NCBI RefSeq assembly: GCF_021730615.1
Contig: NZ_JAJLMN010000001.1
Span: 4,537,501 to 4,601,500, forward strand
Direction: 5' to 3'
Origin: Lichenibacterium dinghuense
GTDB taxonomy: Bacteria > Pseudomonadota > Alphaproteobacteria > Rhizobiales > Beijerinckiaceae
Length of the DNA stretch: 64,000 nucleotides
The position numbers were made by a program, and so were the translations under genes. Shown piece by piece: positions 56,155 to 64,000 of the stretch (its first letter is position 1; the number at the start of each line of letters is the position of its first letter). A model generated the notes under the pieces. That model had not been told where the DNA came from. It ran no database searches and was given only the letters and a program-made list of their open reading frames with translations.

Positions 56155-58593
56155 ATGCGCGCCGTGGTGTCGCTCAAGGCTGGCAAGATCATCCTGCTCG
56201 GCGCCACCTGCGGGATGATCGCCGCGGCCGTGAACGTGTCGGTCCTGATCGGAGCGCGTCAGGACGAGCTCGACGCGGCGTCCCGCTGCCGGACCTGCGC
56301 GGCCGCGGCCGGGGTCGAGCTGGAGTTCACGCGCCTGGAGGAGCGCATCGCCGCCGCGCCCGCCGCCGCCTCCGGCGTGGCGGACGCGCGGCTCCGCTTC
56401 GACGCGCTGCGCGAACGCGCGGCGGCGCTCGACGCGCCGGAGCTGCGCGCCGAGCTCGCCGCGCTGCCGGGGGCGCTCCCCACCCTCGACCGCCTCGACG
56501 CTGTCCTGCGCGATCTCGACCCCCTGATGGGCCGCGTCGACCGGCCGGACGTCGGCGCGGCCGCCCTCGCCCTGATGGCGCCGCTCGACTTCGAGCTGTC
56601 GCGCCTCGTCGCCGAGGCCGACCGGCTCGGGGAAGCGCGCGGCGCCGCGGGGCGGGCCGAGCTCGCGCGGCTCTACCGGGTGCTCACCACCGTCGTGGCG
56701 GCACTGTTCGCCTTCGGGGCCGCGCTGCTGGCGCTGCTGTACCGCCACAACCGCCGTCTCGGCGAGGCCCGCGACAGGCTCGCCGCCTCGACGGCCGAGC
56801 TCGAAGCCGCGTCGGCGCGCCTCGCGGCCGCCAATGCCGAAGCGTCGGCCGCCGCGGCCGAGCTCGCGGCCCGCAACGTCGTGCTGGACCGGCGCGACCG
56901 CGAGCTCGGCCAGCAGAACAAGCGCTTCGACGCCGCGCTGAACAACATGTCGCTGGCCCTGTGCATGGTGGACGCGGGCGACCGGCTCGTCGTGTATAAT
57001 CAGCGCTTCGCCGACCTGTTCGGGCTCGACCTCGCCCCCATCCCGGGCGTGCTCTTCGCCGACCTCGTCGCCCTGGCCGACGGCCCGCGGCTCGGCGAGG
57101 TCCACGCCCGCCAGCGGGCCCTGTCGACGGACGGCGGCCGGGTGACGACCTTCGTGCAGGACCTGTCGACCGGCTTGGCGGCGCTGCCCGTCGGCCCGTT
57201 CGCGGTGCCGCCCGGCTCGGGGCTCGTGCTGTCCGTGTCGCATCGCCCCATGCGGGACGGCGGCTGGGTGGCGACCTACGAGGACATCACGCAACGCCGC
57301 CACGACGAGGCGCGCATCGCCCACCTGGCCCAGCACGACGCGCTGACCGGACTCAGCAACCGCGGAGCCTTCGCGGCGAAACTCGACGCGGCCCTTTCGG
57401 ACGGGCGCCGCCGCGGGCGCGCCTCCGCGGTCCACTGCATCGGCGTCGACCGGTTCCGGGACGTCAACGACGGCTTCGGACACGGCGCCGGCGACGCGCT
57501 GCTGCGTGAGATCGCCGCCCGGCTCCTCGCCGAAGCCGGGGACGGCGCGGTGGCGCGGTTCGGCGGCGACGAGTTCGCCGTGCTGCAAACCGGCGCGCGG
57601 GCCGACGAGATTCCGGCGCTGGCGGCGCGGCTGAGCCGGGCGGTGGCCCGGCCCTTCACGGTCGGGGGGCGCGAGATCATCGTCTCGGCCGGCCTCGGGC
57701 ACGCGGCGGCGCCGGCCGACGGCGACACGGCGGACGCGCTGCTCAAGGCCGCGCAACTGGCGCTGGCCGAGGCGAAGCGCGCGGGGCGGGGCGCCGTGCG
57801 GGCCTTTACGCCCGACATGGACGCGGCCCGCCGGGCCCGCCGCGCGCTCGAAGCCGACCTCGGGCGCGCGCTCGCGGCCGGCGAGTTCGAGCTGTTCTTC
57901 CAGCCGCTGGTGGACGCGCGCCGCGTCGCCGTCACGGGGTTCGAGGCGCTGCTGCGCTGGCGCCATCCGTCGCGCGGGCTCGTGTCGCCGGTCGAGTTCA
58001 TACCGGTCGCGGAGGAGCTCGGCCTCATCGGCGGCATCGGCGCCTGGGTGCTCGGCGCGGCCTGCCGGGCGGCGACGGCCTGGCCGGGCGGCCAGACCGT
58101 GGCGGTGAACCTGTCGCCGGCGCAGTTCGCGGTGACCGACCTCCTGGCGACCGTGGAGGATGCGCTGTCCGCCTCGGGCCTCGACCCGCGCCGGCTGGAG
58201 CTGGAGATCACCGAAAGCGTGCCGCTCGGCGAGGACAGCCTCGGTGTCCTGCACGCGCTGCGGACGCGGGGCATCCGGATCGCCATGGACGACTTCGGAA
58301 CCGGCTACTCGTCGCTGAGCTACCTGCGCCGCTTCCCCTTCGACAAGATCAAGATCGACCAGTCCTTCGTGCGCGACCTCGCGAGCCGGCCCGACTGCAT
58401 CAAGATCGTCCGGTCCATCACGGCGCTGGGCCAGAGCCTCGGCATGACCACCACGGCCGAGGGCGTCGAGACCGCGGAACAGTTCGCCCAGCTCCAGGCG
58501 GCCGGCTGCGACCAGGTTCAGGGCTACCACTTCGGGCGCCCGCGACCCGCCGCCGAGATCGCCTTCGTGCCCGAGATCGTCGCCGCGGCCTGA
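56155..58593 (+). CDS. GGDEF-EAL cyclic di-GMP protein with N-terminal sensor
   Basis: An 812-residue membrane protein. Helix 1 (about 9-34) and helix 2 (about 183-202) bracket a helical periplasmic sensor; a coiled coil and a PAS domain (LVVYNQRFADLFGL) follow. The GGDEF domain has the intact motif RFGGDEFAV near residue 470, so it may make c-di-GMP. The EAL domain has FEALLRWRHPSRG near 597, NLSPAQF, LEITES and DDFGTGYSSLSYL, all needed for phosphodiesterase activity. Both activities look possible. It is divergent from DUF983, 160 bases away. Confidence 0.92.
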   Translation: MRAVVSLKAGKIILLGATCGMIAAAVNVSVLIGARQDELDAASRCRTCAAAAGVELEFTRLEERIAAAPAAASGVADARLRFDALRERAAALDAPELRAELAALPGALPTLDRLDAVLRDLDPLMGRVDRPDVGAAALALMAPLDFELSRLVAEADRLGEARGAAGRAELARLYRVLTTVVAALFAFGAALLALLYRHNRRLGEARDRLAASTAELEAASARLAAANAEASAAAAELAARNVVLDRRDRELGQQNKRFDAALNNMSLALCMVDAGDRLVVYNQRFADLFGLDLAPIPGVLFADLVALADGPRLGEVHARQRALSTDGGRVTTFVQDLSTGLAALPVGPFAVPPGSGLVLSVSHRPMRDGGWVATYEDITQRRHDEARIAHLAQHDALTGLSNRGAFAAKLDAALSDGRRRGRASAVHCIGVDRFRDVNDGFGHGAGDALLREIAARLLAEAGDGAVARFGGDEFAVLQTGARADEIPALAARLSRAVARPFTVGGREIIVSAGLGHAAAPADGDTADALLKAAQLALAEAKRAGRGAVRAFTPDMDAARRARRALEADLGRALAAGEFELFFQPLVDARRVAVTGFEALLRWRHPSRGLVSPVEFIPVAEELGLIGGIGAWVLGAACRAATAWPGGQTVAVNLSPAQFAVTDLLATVEDALSASGLDPRRLELEITESVPLGEDSLGVLHALRTRGIRIAMDDFGTGYSSLSYLRRFPFDKIKIDQSFVRDLASRPDCIKIVRSITALGQSLGMTTTAEGVETAEQFAQLQAAGCDQVQGYHFGRPRPAAEIAFVPEIVAAA

Positions 58594-58602
58594 GCGGTGG
58601 GG

Positions 58603-59013
58603 TCAGGGGCGCCGGGCCATCTCGTCCCGGCGCATCGGCATGGCGTCGATGAGCGGGAAAAGAGCATCGCGGCCGAGCGGCGACGCCGATCGCAGCTTCT
58701 CGCCCCCGTCCTTGCCGACCAGCACGGCCACGAAGCCCTCGCCGCCGAAGCGCCGCCGGAGCGCGGCACCGCCCGGCGTGTCGTCGGTCGCGGCGACCAG
58801 CGCGAGGTCGCGCTCCCGCCCGGCCGCGCCGAGCCCGGCGAAGAGCCGCCGCTGCGCCGAGAGGAGCGGGTCGGCGGCCGTCGGCGCCAGCGCGACCACG
58901 ACGCGGCGCTGCCAGCGGTAGCCCGCGAGCGGGTCGTCGGCGGCCCGCGCGGGGCTGAGCGCCGGGATCGCTGCCAGCATCGCGAGCGGCAGCAGCTTGG
59001 TCGTCGCGCGCAT
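58603..59013 (-). CDS. DUF4174-type secreted protein
   Basis: A 136-residue exported protein with signal peptide (MRATTKLLPLAMLAAIPALS, cleavage after ARA). The mature part (DPLAGYRWQRRVVVALAPTA, FGGEGFVAVLVGKDGGEKLR) has the short thioredoxin-like pattern of DUF4174, without a CxxC. The end is convergent with the GGDEF-EAL gene, 9 bases apart. Function unknown. Confidence 0.75.
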   Translation of the reverse strand: MRATTKLLPLAMLAAIPALSPARAADDPLAGYRWQRRVVVALAPTAADPLLSAQRRLFAGLGAAGRERDLALVAATDDTPGGAALRRRFGGEGFVAVLVGKDGGEKLRSASPLGRDALFPLIDAMPMRRDEMARRP

Positions 59014-59100
59014 GGATCGCTCCCCCTCGACGCCGTCCAACGCGCCGCCGCCGCCGGCGGGTCCCGCGTTTCGCCGCAAAGACCGGCCTAGCTCGCGGCC

Positions 59101-60117
59101 ATGAGCCAGCCCAGAACCCCGCCCTTCCCCGTCTCCGACCACTGCGACGGCCGGCGCTTCTTCAACCCCGGCGTCGACACCGACCGCAGCCTCGCCGACC
59201 TCCTGCGCTGGCGGCGCGAGAAGGGGCGCGTGCCCTGGCCGGCCGCGGTGCCGTCCACGCCGGCGCCACCGCCCCCCGCCGCGGCCGGGCCCGGCGAGGT
59301 CCTGCTGACGCTCGTCGGGCAGAGCACGGTGCTGATCCAGGTCGAGGGCTGCAACATCCTCACCGATCCGGTGTGGTCCGACCGCGCGAGCCCGCTCGGC
59401 TTCGCCGGGCCGCGGCGCGTGCGGGCGCCCGGCATCGCCTTCGCGGACCTGCCGCGGATCGACCTCGTGCTGCTCAGCCACAACCACTACGACCACATGG
59501 ACGTGCCGACGCTGAAGCGACTCCACGCCCGCTCCGCGCCGCGGATCGTCACGGGGCTGGGCAACGGCCGCACGCTGGCCCGCCACGGCATCGACGGCGT
59601 CGTGGAGCTCGACTGGTGGCAGTGCTGCACGCCGGCGCAGGGCGTCGACGTCACCTACCTGCCGGCCCAGCACTGGTCGAGCCGCAGCCCGTGGGACCGG
59701 CGCCGCGCGCTGTGGGGCGGCCACGCCGTGCAGTGCGGCGGAACCTGCGTGGTCTTCGCCGGCGACTCGGGCTACGGGCCGCATTTCGCCGCGATCGGCC
59801 GCACGCTCAAGCCCGACGTCGCGCTGCTGCCGATCGGCGCCTACGAGCCGCGCTGGTTCATGCGGGCGCAGCACATGGACCCGTCGGACGCCGTGGCGGC
59901 GCACCGGGACCTCGGCGCGGCGATGAGCCTCGGCCTCCACTGGGGCACGTTCCAGCTCACCGACGAGGCGATCGACGCGCCGCTCGCGGAGCTCGCGCGG
60001 GCGCGGGCCGAGGCCGGCCTCGACGAGGCCGCGTTCCGCACGCCCGACTTCGGCACAACGCTGGTGTGGCGGCGGCGGCCGCTGCCCGTCGAGGCCCCGG
60101 CGTCGGCCGCGCCCTGA
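59101..60117 (+). CDS. NAPE-PLD-like metallo-hydrolase
   Basis: A 338-residue MBL-fold protein of the NAPE-PLD/RomA/UlaG branch. Marks are HFNPG-type opening RRFFNPG, QSTVLIQVEGCNILTDPVWSDRASP, the metal site LLSHNHYDHMD, PAQHWSSRSPWDR, FAGDSGYGPHF and LGLHWGTFQLTDE. Relatives cleave N-acyl phosphatidylethanolamine or act on other lipid or phosphodiester bonds. The start gives MSQPRTPPFPV, 87 bases from the divergent DUF4174 gene. Confidence 0.88.
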   Translation: MSQPRTPPFPVSDHCDGRRFFNPGVDTDRSLADLLRWRREKGRVPWPAAVPSTPAPPPPAAAGPGEVLLTLVGQSTVLIQVEGCNILTDPVWSDRASPLGFAGPRRVRAPGIAFADLPRIDLVLLSHNHYDHMDVPTLKRLHARSAPRIVTGLGNGRTLARHGIDGVVELDWWQCCTPAQGVDVTYLPAQHWSSRSPWDRRRALWGGHAVQCGGTCVVFAGDSGYGPHFAAIGRTLKPDVALLPIGAYEPRWFMRAQHMDPSDAVAAHRDLGAAMSLGLHWGTFQLTDEAIDAPLAELARARAEAGLDEAAFRTPDFGTTLVWRRRPLPVEAPASAAP

Positions 60118-60203
60118 CGGGGCGGGGCTTGACGGGCGGGGACGGCGGCGAAACAACCCCGCCACGCGGCGGGCGCGAGGCCTGCCCGCCGGAGGACCCG
60201 ACC

Positions 60204-60533
60204 ATGCGTGTGCTGTTCATCGCCGCCGCGGCGCTGCTGGGGGCGACGGCCCTGGCGGGCGCGCAGACGCAATCCACGACCCCGTCCAAGACGGGCTGCA
60301 ACGCCGGCGTGGTCAACGCGCCCACCACGCCGACGGATCAGAACTCGGCCGGCGGCACGGCGCCCGGCAACACGGGCAACAACGGCTTCACCGGCGCCGG
60401 CCTCGGCGGCTCCTTCTCGGGCACGTCGGTGAACGGCCCCGCCGCCGGCTCCCCCTCGGTCCAGCCCGCGACCGCCCGGGGCCTCGACCCGATCACGGCG
60501 CCGCCCAAGCCGTCCAGCACCGGCAACTGCTGA
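60204..60533 (+). CDS. Small secreted low-complexity protein
   Basis: A 109-residue protein with a signal peptide (MRVLFIAAAALLGATALAGA, cleavage before QTQS) and a mature part rich in Gly, Thr, Asn, Ser and Pro. Its two cysteines, near the start (KTGCNAG) and at the very last residue, could form one disulfide. The ATG follows GGAGGA. No family recognised; small secreted proteins of this kind occur widely in Hyphomicrobiales. Confidence 0.7.
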   Translation: MRVLFIAAAALLGATALAGAQTQSTTPSKTGCNAGVVNAPTTPTDQNSAGGTAPGNTGNNGFTGAGLGGSFSGTSVNGPAAGSPSVQPATARGLDPITAPPKPSSTGNC

Positions 60534-60545
60534 GGCCCGCCTCCG

Positions 60546-61133
60546 TCAGTGCGCCGTGCCGTGGTGGCGGCCGGGCAGGGGCGCGGGCGTGCTCCCGTCG
60601 CCGTTTCCCAGCGCCCGCTGCACCATGACGCTGTCGGCCCAGTGGCCGAACTTGAAGGCGACCGCCGGCAGCAGGCCCACCTGGCGGAAGCCGCAGCGCT
60701 CATGGAGCCGGAGCGAGGCCGCGTTGGCGCCGTCGATGTAGCCGATCATCTGGCGGAAGCCGCCCGCCGCGCAGGCCTCGACCAGCGCCGGCAGCAGCAC
60801 GCGGCCGATGCCGAGGCCGGTGCGCTCCGGGTGGATGTAGATCGAGTGCTTCAGCGTGTAGCGGTAGGCGGGCCGCTTCCTGAACGGCACCGCGTAGGCG
60901 TAGCCCGCCACCTCGCCGTCGAGCGCCGCCACGAGGTGCGGCAGGCGCTTCTGGCGCATGTTGCGCCGCCGCCGCTTCAGGTCCTCGGCGTCGACGTTGT
61001 CGGCCTCGTAGGCGCCGAGGTCGCCGATGCCGCGGCCGATGTGGTGGGAATAGATCGCCACCATGGCGGGCACGTCGGCCTCGGTCGAGGGGCGGATCAC
61101 CAGCGAGCGGTCGCGGATCGTCGTCGCCAGCAT
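60546..61133 (-). CDS. GNAT N-acetyltransferase
   Basis: A 195-residue acetyltransferase of the phosphinothricin/methionine-sulfoximine type: VIRPSTEADVPAMVAIYSHH, FRKRPAYRYTLKHSIYIHPE, the acetyl-CoA loop RTGLGIGRVL, and GFRQMIGYIDGANAASLRLHERCGF. Its ATG overlaps the TGA of the decarboxylase gene (TGATG), so the two are co-translated. That coupling suggests it may acetylate the amine made by the decarboxylase. This is inference; the family more often detoxifies amino-acid analogues. Confidence 0.87.
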   Translation of the reverse strand: MLATTIRDRSLVIRPSTEADVPAMVAIYSHHIGRGIGDLGAYEADNVDAEDLKRRRRNMRQKRLPHLVAALDGEVAGYAYAVPFRKRPAYRYTLKHSIYIHPERTGLGIGRVLLPALVEACAAGGFRQMIGYIDGANAASLRLHERCGFRQVGLLPAVAFKFGHWADSVMVQRALGNGDGSTPAPLPGRHHGTAH

Positions 61134-63538
61134 CAGAACTCCCGCGCGAGAGGGCGCCCGCCCGAGCTCCTGCCGGCGGGCCGGCCGGTCTCGCGCATCA
61201 CGTAGGTGTAGAAGCGGATGCGCCCGTCCGGGTCCGTCTCCCGGTAGACGCCCTGGATCTCGGCGTCGAGCCCGGGGAAGCGGTTCGAGCTTTCCTCGAA
61301 CATCTTGAAATAGTCGAGCATGGGCTTGGCCCGCGGCCCGATCCGCTCGCCCGGCACGATCACGCCGATGCCCGGCGGGTAGACCAGCATCAGCGTCGTG
61401 GCGATGCGGCCCTCGGCCTCCTCGATCGGCACGTAGTCGACGCGGTTGCGCACCAGCGCGCGATAGGCCTCGTGCGGCAGCACCGCCATCTCGGGCAGGT
61501 GGCCGGGCTCGAACATGGCGCGCTGCAGGCGGCTCGTGCCGTGGGCGCGGTGGAAGTCGTGGAACTCGCGGCACAGGGCGCGGATGCGCAGGCCGCCGTA
61601 GCGCTTCCGCCGGCGGCGCACGAAGTCCGGCATCACCTCCTCGACCGGCGCGTCCTCGTCGTGCAGCCGCTTGAAGGCGACGAGCGCCGAGATCAGCGTG
61701 CCGGCCTTCGACGATTCCACGCCCGGCGTCAGCAGGAACAGCATGGAGTTGAGGTCGTTCTTCTCCGGCACGATGCGGTTCTCGCGCAGGTACTGCGCCA
61801 CCACGGGGGCCGGGATGCCCGTGTCGGCGTAGTCGCCCGTCGCGCGGTCGAAGCCCGGCGTCAGGATCGTCAGCTTGTTCGGGTCCGTCATGGCGAAGCC
61901 CGACTCGACGTGCCGGAAGCCGTGCCAGCGCGCGCCGGGCTCCAGCATCCAGAAGCGCGGGTCGGAGGCGAGGTCGTCGGTCGGCACCTCCTCCCAGGGC
62001 AGGTCCCCCGCGGGCTCGTCTTCGGTCGCGGGCATCGGCACCGTGTCGGGCACGAAGGGGTCGAAGAACCAGCGGGCGGCCGGGTCCTCGCGGCCCTCGA
62101 ACTCGCGGCGGATGGTCCGGATCTTCTTGCGCAGCTCGATGCCGAGCCGCACCGTGTCGTCCCACAGCACCTGACCCGAGCGGCCCTTCATCATCTGCGC
62201 GCCGACGTCGAGCGAGGCGAAGATGGGGTAGAAGGGCGAGGTCGAGGCGTGGAGCAGGAAGCTCTCGTTCATGCGCCGGTGCTCGACGCGCCGGTCCTGC
62301 CCGCGGATGTGGGCGTCCTTGGTGTGGATCTGCGAGGCCTGCGAGAAGCTCGCGAGCTGCTTGTGGGCCGACTGCGTGGCGATGACGCCGGGCGAGTCGG
62401 GGCCGAGGTCCTTCAGCCCCATGGCGAAGCGCCCCGCGTAGAGCGGGTGGAACTTCATGAACCCCGCCCAGGCCTCGTCGAACAGGATGTAGTCGCACAG
62501 GTGCCCGATGCGGCGCACGATCTCCTCGGCCGAGTAGATCGTGCCGTCGTAGGTACACTGCTCGATCACCGCGGCGCGGAACGGCCGCGGCCGGCGCCAC
62601 GCGTGGGGGTCGGTGACGAGCGGGTTCGAGCGGATCTGCTCGCGGATGCGCTCCTCGTCGAGCGCGTCGGCGTAGATCGGGCCGATCAGCCCGTGCGCGT
62701 TGCGGTCGGTCGGCAGGAAGACCGGGACGCCCTCGCCGAGCAGCAGCGCGCCGTGCAGCGCGGCCTTGTGGTTGTTGCGGTCGAACAGCACGAGGTCGCC
62801 CTCGGCCACCAGCGCGTTCAGCACCACCTTGTTGGACGCCGAGGTGCCGTTCAGCACGAAGTAGGTCCGCTCGGCGCCGAAGATCGCGGCGGCCTCGCGC
62901 TGGGCCCGCAGCGCCGGGCCCTCGTGGACCAGCAGGTCGCCGAGGTCGAGCACCGAATTGTCGATGTCGTCGCGGAAGATCGCTTCCCCGAGGTGCTCGA
63001 CGAAGATGCGGCCGATCGGCGAGCGGTTGTAGAAGACGCCGCCGTTGTGGCCCGGGCAGGTCCAGAGCTGGTTGCCCGCCTCGGCATAGTCGACCAGCGC
63101 GCCGAAGAAGGGCGTCTTCAGCGTGTCGGCATATTGCTTCACGCGGCTGACGAGGCCGCGGGCGATGAAGTCCGGCGTTTCCTCGGCGAGGAAGATGTAG
63201 CCGTCGATGAAGTCGACGACCTCGACCGGGATGTCCTCCAGGCGCTTGCGGCGCACCATCACCACGATGGGCATCTCGAGGCCGCGGCGGCGCATGAGGT
63301 TGACGAGGGCCGCCGTCTTGCCCTCGAAGCCGCGCTTGCCCCAGTCCACCACCATGCAGCCGATGGCGGCGTCGGTCTGCACCGCGATGGCGGCGTCCTC
63401 GACCTTGCGGGCCCGCACGACCTCGAAGCCCGAGCGCTCGACCGCCTCGATGATCTGCTCGATACGCCGCCCTTCGAGGTCGTCGGGGTCGAAGGAGGGC
63501 GTGCACATTAGCACGGTGAAGCGACGGGTGAAATCCAA
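61133..63538 (-). CDS. Orn/Lys/Arg decarboxylase (PLP fold type I)
   Basis: A large basic amino acid decarboxylase. From a TTG at 63538 it has 801 residues; an ATG at 63508 would cut the first beta strand (FTVLMCTPSFD), so TTG is preferred. Domains: N-terminal flavodoxin-like wing (1-125), PLP domain (about 140-580) with CPGHNGG, LNGTSASNKVV, FDEAWAGFMKFHP and the cofactor lysine Lys393 in SAHKQLASF, and the C-terminal domain with YPPGIGVIVPGE. It makes cadaverine, putrescine or agmatine; which is not clear. It is coupled to a GNAT gene. Confidence 0.9.
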   Translation of the reverse strand: MDFTRRFTVLMCTPSFDPDDLEGRRIEQIIEAVERSGFEVVRARKVEDAAIAVQTDAAIGCMVVDWGKRGFEGKTAALVNLMRRRGLEMPIVVMVRRKRLEDIPVEVVDFIDGYIFLAEETPDFIARGLVSRVKQYADTLKTPFFGALVDYAEAGNQLWTCPGHNGGVFYNRSPIGRIFVEHLGEAIFRDDIDNSVLDLGDLLVHEGPALRAQREAAAIFGAERTYFVLNGTSASNKVVLNALVAEGDLVLFDRNNHKAALHGALLLGEGVPVFLPTDRNAHGLIGPIYADALDEERIREQIRSNPLVTDPHAWRRPRPFRAAVIEQCTYDGTIYSAEEIVRRIGHLCDYILFDEAWAGFMKFHPLYAGRFAMGLKDLGPDSPGVIATQSAHKQLASFSQASQIHTKDAHIRGQDRRVEHRRMNESFLLHASTSPFYPIFASLDVGAQMMKGRSGQVLWDDTVRLGIELRKKIRTIRREFEGREDPAARWFFDPFVPDTVPMPATEDEPAGDLPWEEVPTDDLASDPRFWMLEPGARWHGFRHVESGFAMTDPNKLTILTPGFDRATGDYADTGIPAPVVAQYLRENRIVPEKNDLNSMLFLLTPGVESSKAGTLISALVAFKRLHDEDAPVEEVMPDFVRRRRKRYGGLRIRALCREFHDFHRAHGTSRLQRAMFEPGHLPEMAVLPHEAYRALVRNRVDYVPIEEAEGRIATTLMLVYPPGIGVIVPGERIGPRAKPMLDYFKMFEESSNRFPGLDAEIQGVYRETDPDGRIRFYTYVMRETGRPAGRSSGGRPLAREF

Positions 63539-63612
63539 GGGGCGGCCTCCGGCTGGGCCGTCTCCATCGGGCGCGAGTGCGACATTGGCGTGACGGCGGC
63601 AGACGGGATCTT

Positions 63613-63954
63613 TCAAACGGGCTTGCGTCGAGCCGGCCGGGCCGTGACGAAGTTGGCCCGGGTGCTGCCGTCGTCGACCTGCCAGACGGTGAGGACATCC
63701 GGCGTGCTGCCGTCCGGGCAGACGATCGCCCCCGTGATCCTGTGCTTCACCGCTCCGGGCACGGGCAGGGCGTCGCCCGGCCAACCTTTCAGAGCCTGTG
63801 ACGCCAGGGCGTCGGCGAGCGCCTCGGGACGTCCTCGATCGAAGCCGCGTCCCAGGAAGAATTTAGCCTTCGACCAGCCGGAAGGATGGTTGGGGTCGAG
63901 CAGGTAATCCCGGATCTTGGCCGAGGGGATCGTCAGCCGCTCGACCCGCGGCAT
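63613..63954 (-). CDS. DUF6883-like protein
   Basis: A 113-residue protein with IPSAKIRDYLLDPNHPSGWS, then KAKFFLGRGFD, ITGAIVCPDGSTPDVLTVWQVD and a short basic tail, the order I recall for DUF6883. Such proteins occur beside DUF4926 in small two-gene units. Here a short frame ends 4 bases before its ATG on the same strand at the window edge, consistent with that pairing. Function unknown. Confidence 0.7.
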   Translation of the reverse strand: MPRVERLTIPSAKIRDYLLDPNHPSGWSKAKFFLGRGFDRGRPEALADALASQALKGWPGDALPVPGAVKHRITGAIVCPDGSTPDVLTVWQVDDGSTRANFVTARPARRKPV

Positions 63955-63958
63955 CGAT

Positions 63959-64000
63959 TCAGCGCGCTTCGAGCGCGCCGGCCTCGACGGTCGCGAGACC
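63959..64000 (-). CDS. C-terminal end of a small gene cut by the window edge (possibly DUF4926)
   Basis: Thirteen codons (GLATVEAGALEAR) and a TGA stop lie 4 bases before the DUF6883-like start on the same strand. The alternating pattern fits the end of a DUF4926 protein, the usual partner, but the piece is too short to be sure. Confidence 0.35.
   Translation of the reverse strand, partial: GLATVEAGALEAR

Overview
The window is about 64 kb of very GC-rich, densely packed DNA whose third codon positions are almost all G or C. Gene content and order (thrB-rnhA, a divergent ScfR-type regulator and isocitrate lyase, gap and pgk close together, panBC, DUF983, DUF6481, many ATGA-type overlaps) suggest an alphaproteobacterium of the order Hyphomicrobiales (Rhizobiales). 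Genus is not assignable by eye. Most of it is chromosomal housekeeping and catabolic DNA. I see no phage, plasmid replication gene, transposase or CRISPR array.

Layout. 1-7.4 kb: end of homoserine kinase, RNase HI, an HPP-type membrane protein, cyclopropane fatty acid synthase, and a minus-strand run of a YkoP-like protein, a family 2 glycosyltransferase and two AI-2E-type permeases. 7.4-12.6 kb: formate-tetrahydrofolate ligase, haloacid dehalogenase, MFS transporter, LrgA/LrgB. 12.6-13.0 kb: remnant of an MNT-HEPN toxin-antitoxin pair. 13-16.2 kb: ScfR-type regulator facing isocitrate lyase. 16.3-21 kb: two large glucan hydrolases. 21.2-22 kb: a six-repeat propeller-like protein. 22-27 kb: a PaoABC-type molybdenum aldehyde oxidoreductase and an asparaginase-family protein. 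27.05 kb: tRNA-Val(GAC). 27.4-29.5 kb: a metallo-hydrolase and small unknown proteins.

29.6-33.1 kb holds the most interesting locus. A family 5 solute-binding protein gene is interrupted by one in-frame TGA and otherwise stays open to its end. Directly after the TGA lies a 7-bp hairpin with the spacing and loop expected of a bacterial SECIS element, inside a short run of A/T-ending codons that stands out here. The next gene on the same strand is selB, the selenocysteine-specific elongation factor. I read this as a candidate selenoprotein of a family I do not know to contain selenocysteine. A simple nonsense pseudogene is the alternative.

33.3-42 kb is a complete sugar (probably amino-sugar) uptake and catabolism locus: ABC ATPase, Gfo/Idh/MocA oxidoreductase, two permeases and a binding protein, divergent from a GntR regulator, a SIS-domain sugar isomerase/deaminase and NagA. 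Matching inverted operator half-sites lie between the two arms. A ParE toxin-antitoxin pair follows. 42.7-48 kb: pgk and gap, separated by an opposite-strand hybrid histidine kinase broken by an amber codon. 48.2-49.9 kb: panB-panC. 50-64 kb: an acyltransferase, SPFH protein, degenerate glycosyltransferase, DUF proteins, a GGDEF-EAL protein, a NAPE-PLD-like hydrolase, and a basic amino acid decarboxylase overlapping a GNAT acetyltransferase. The right edge cuts a small gene next to a DUF6883 protein.
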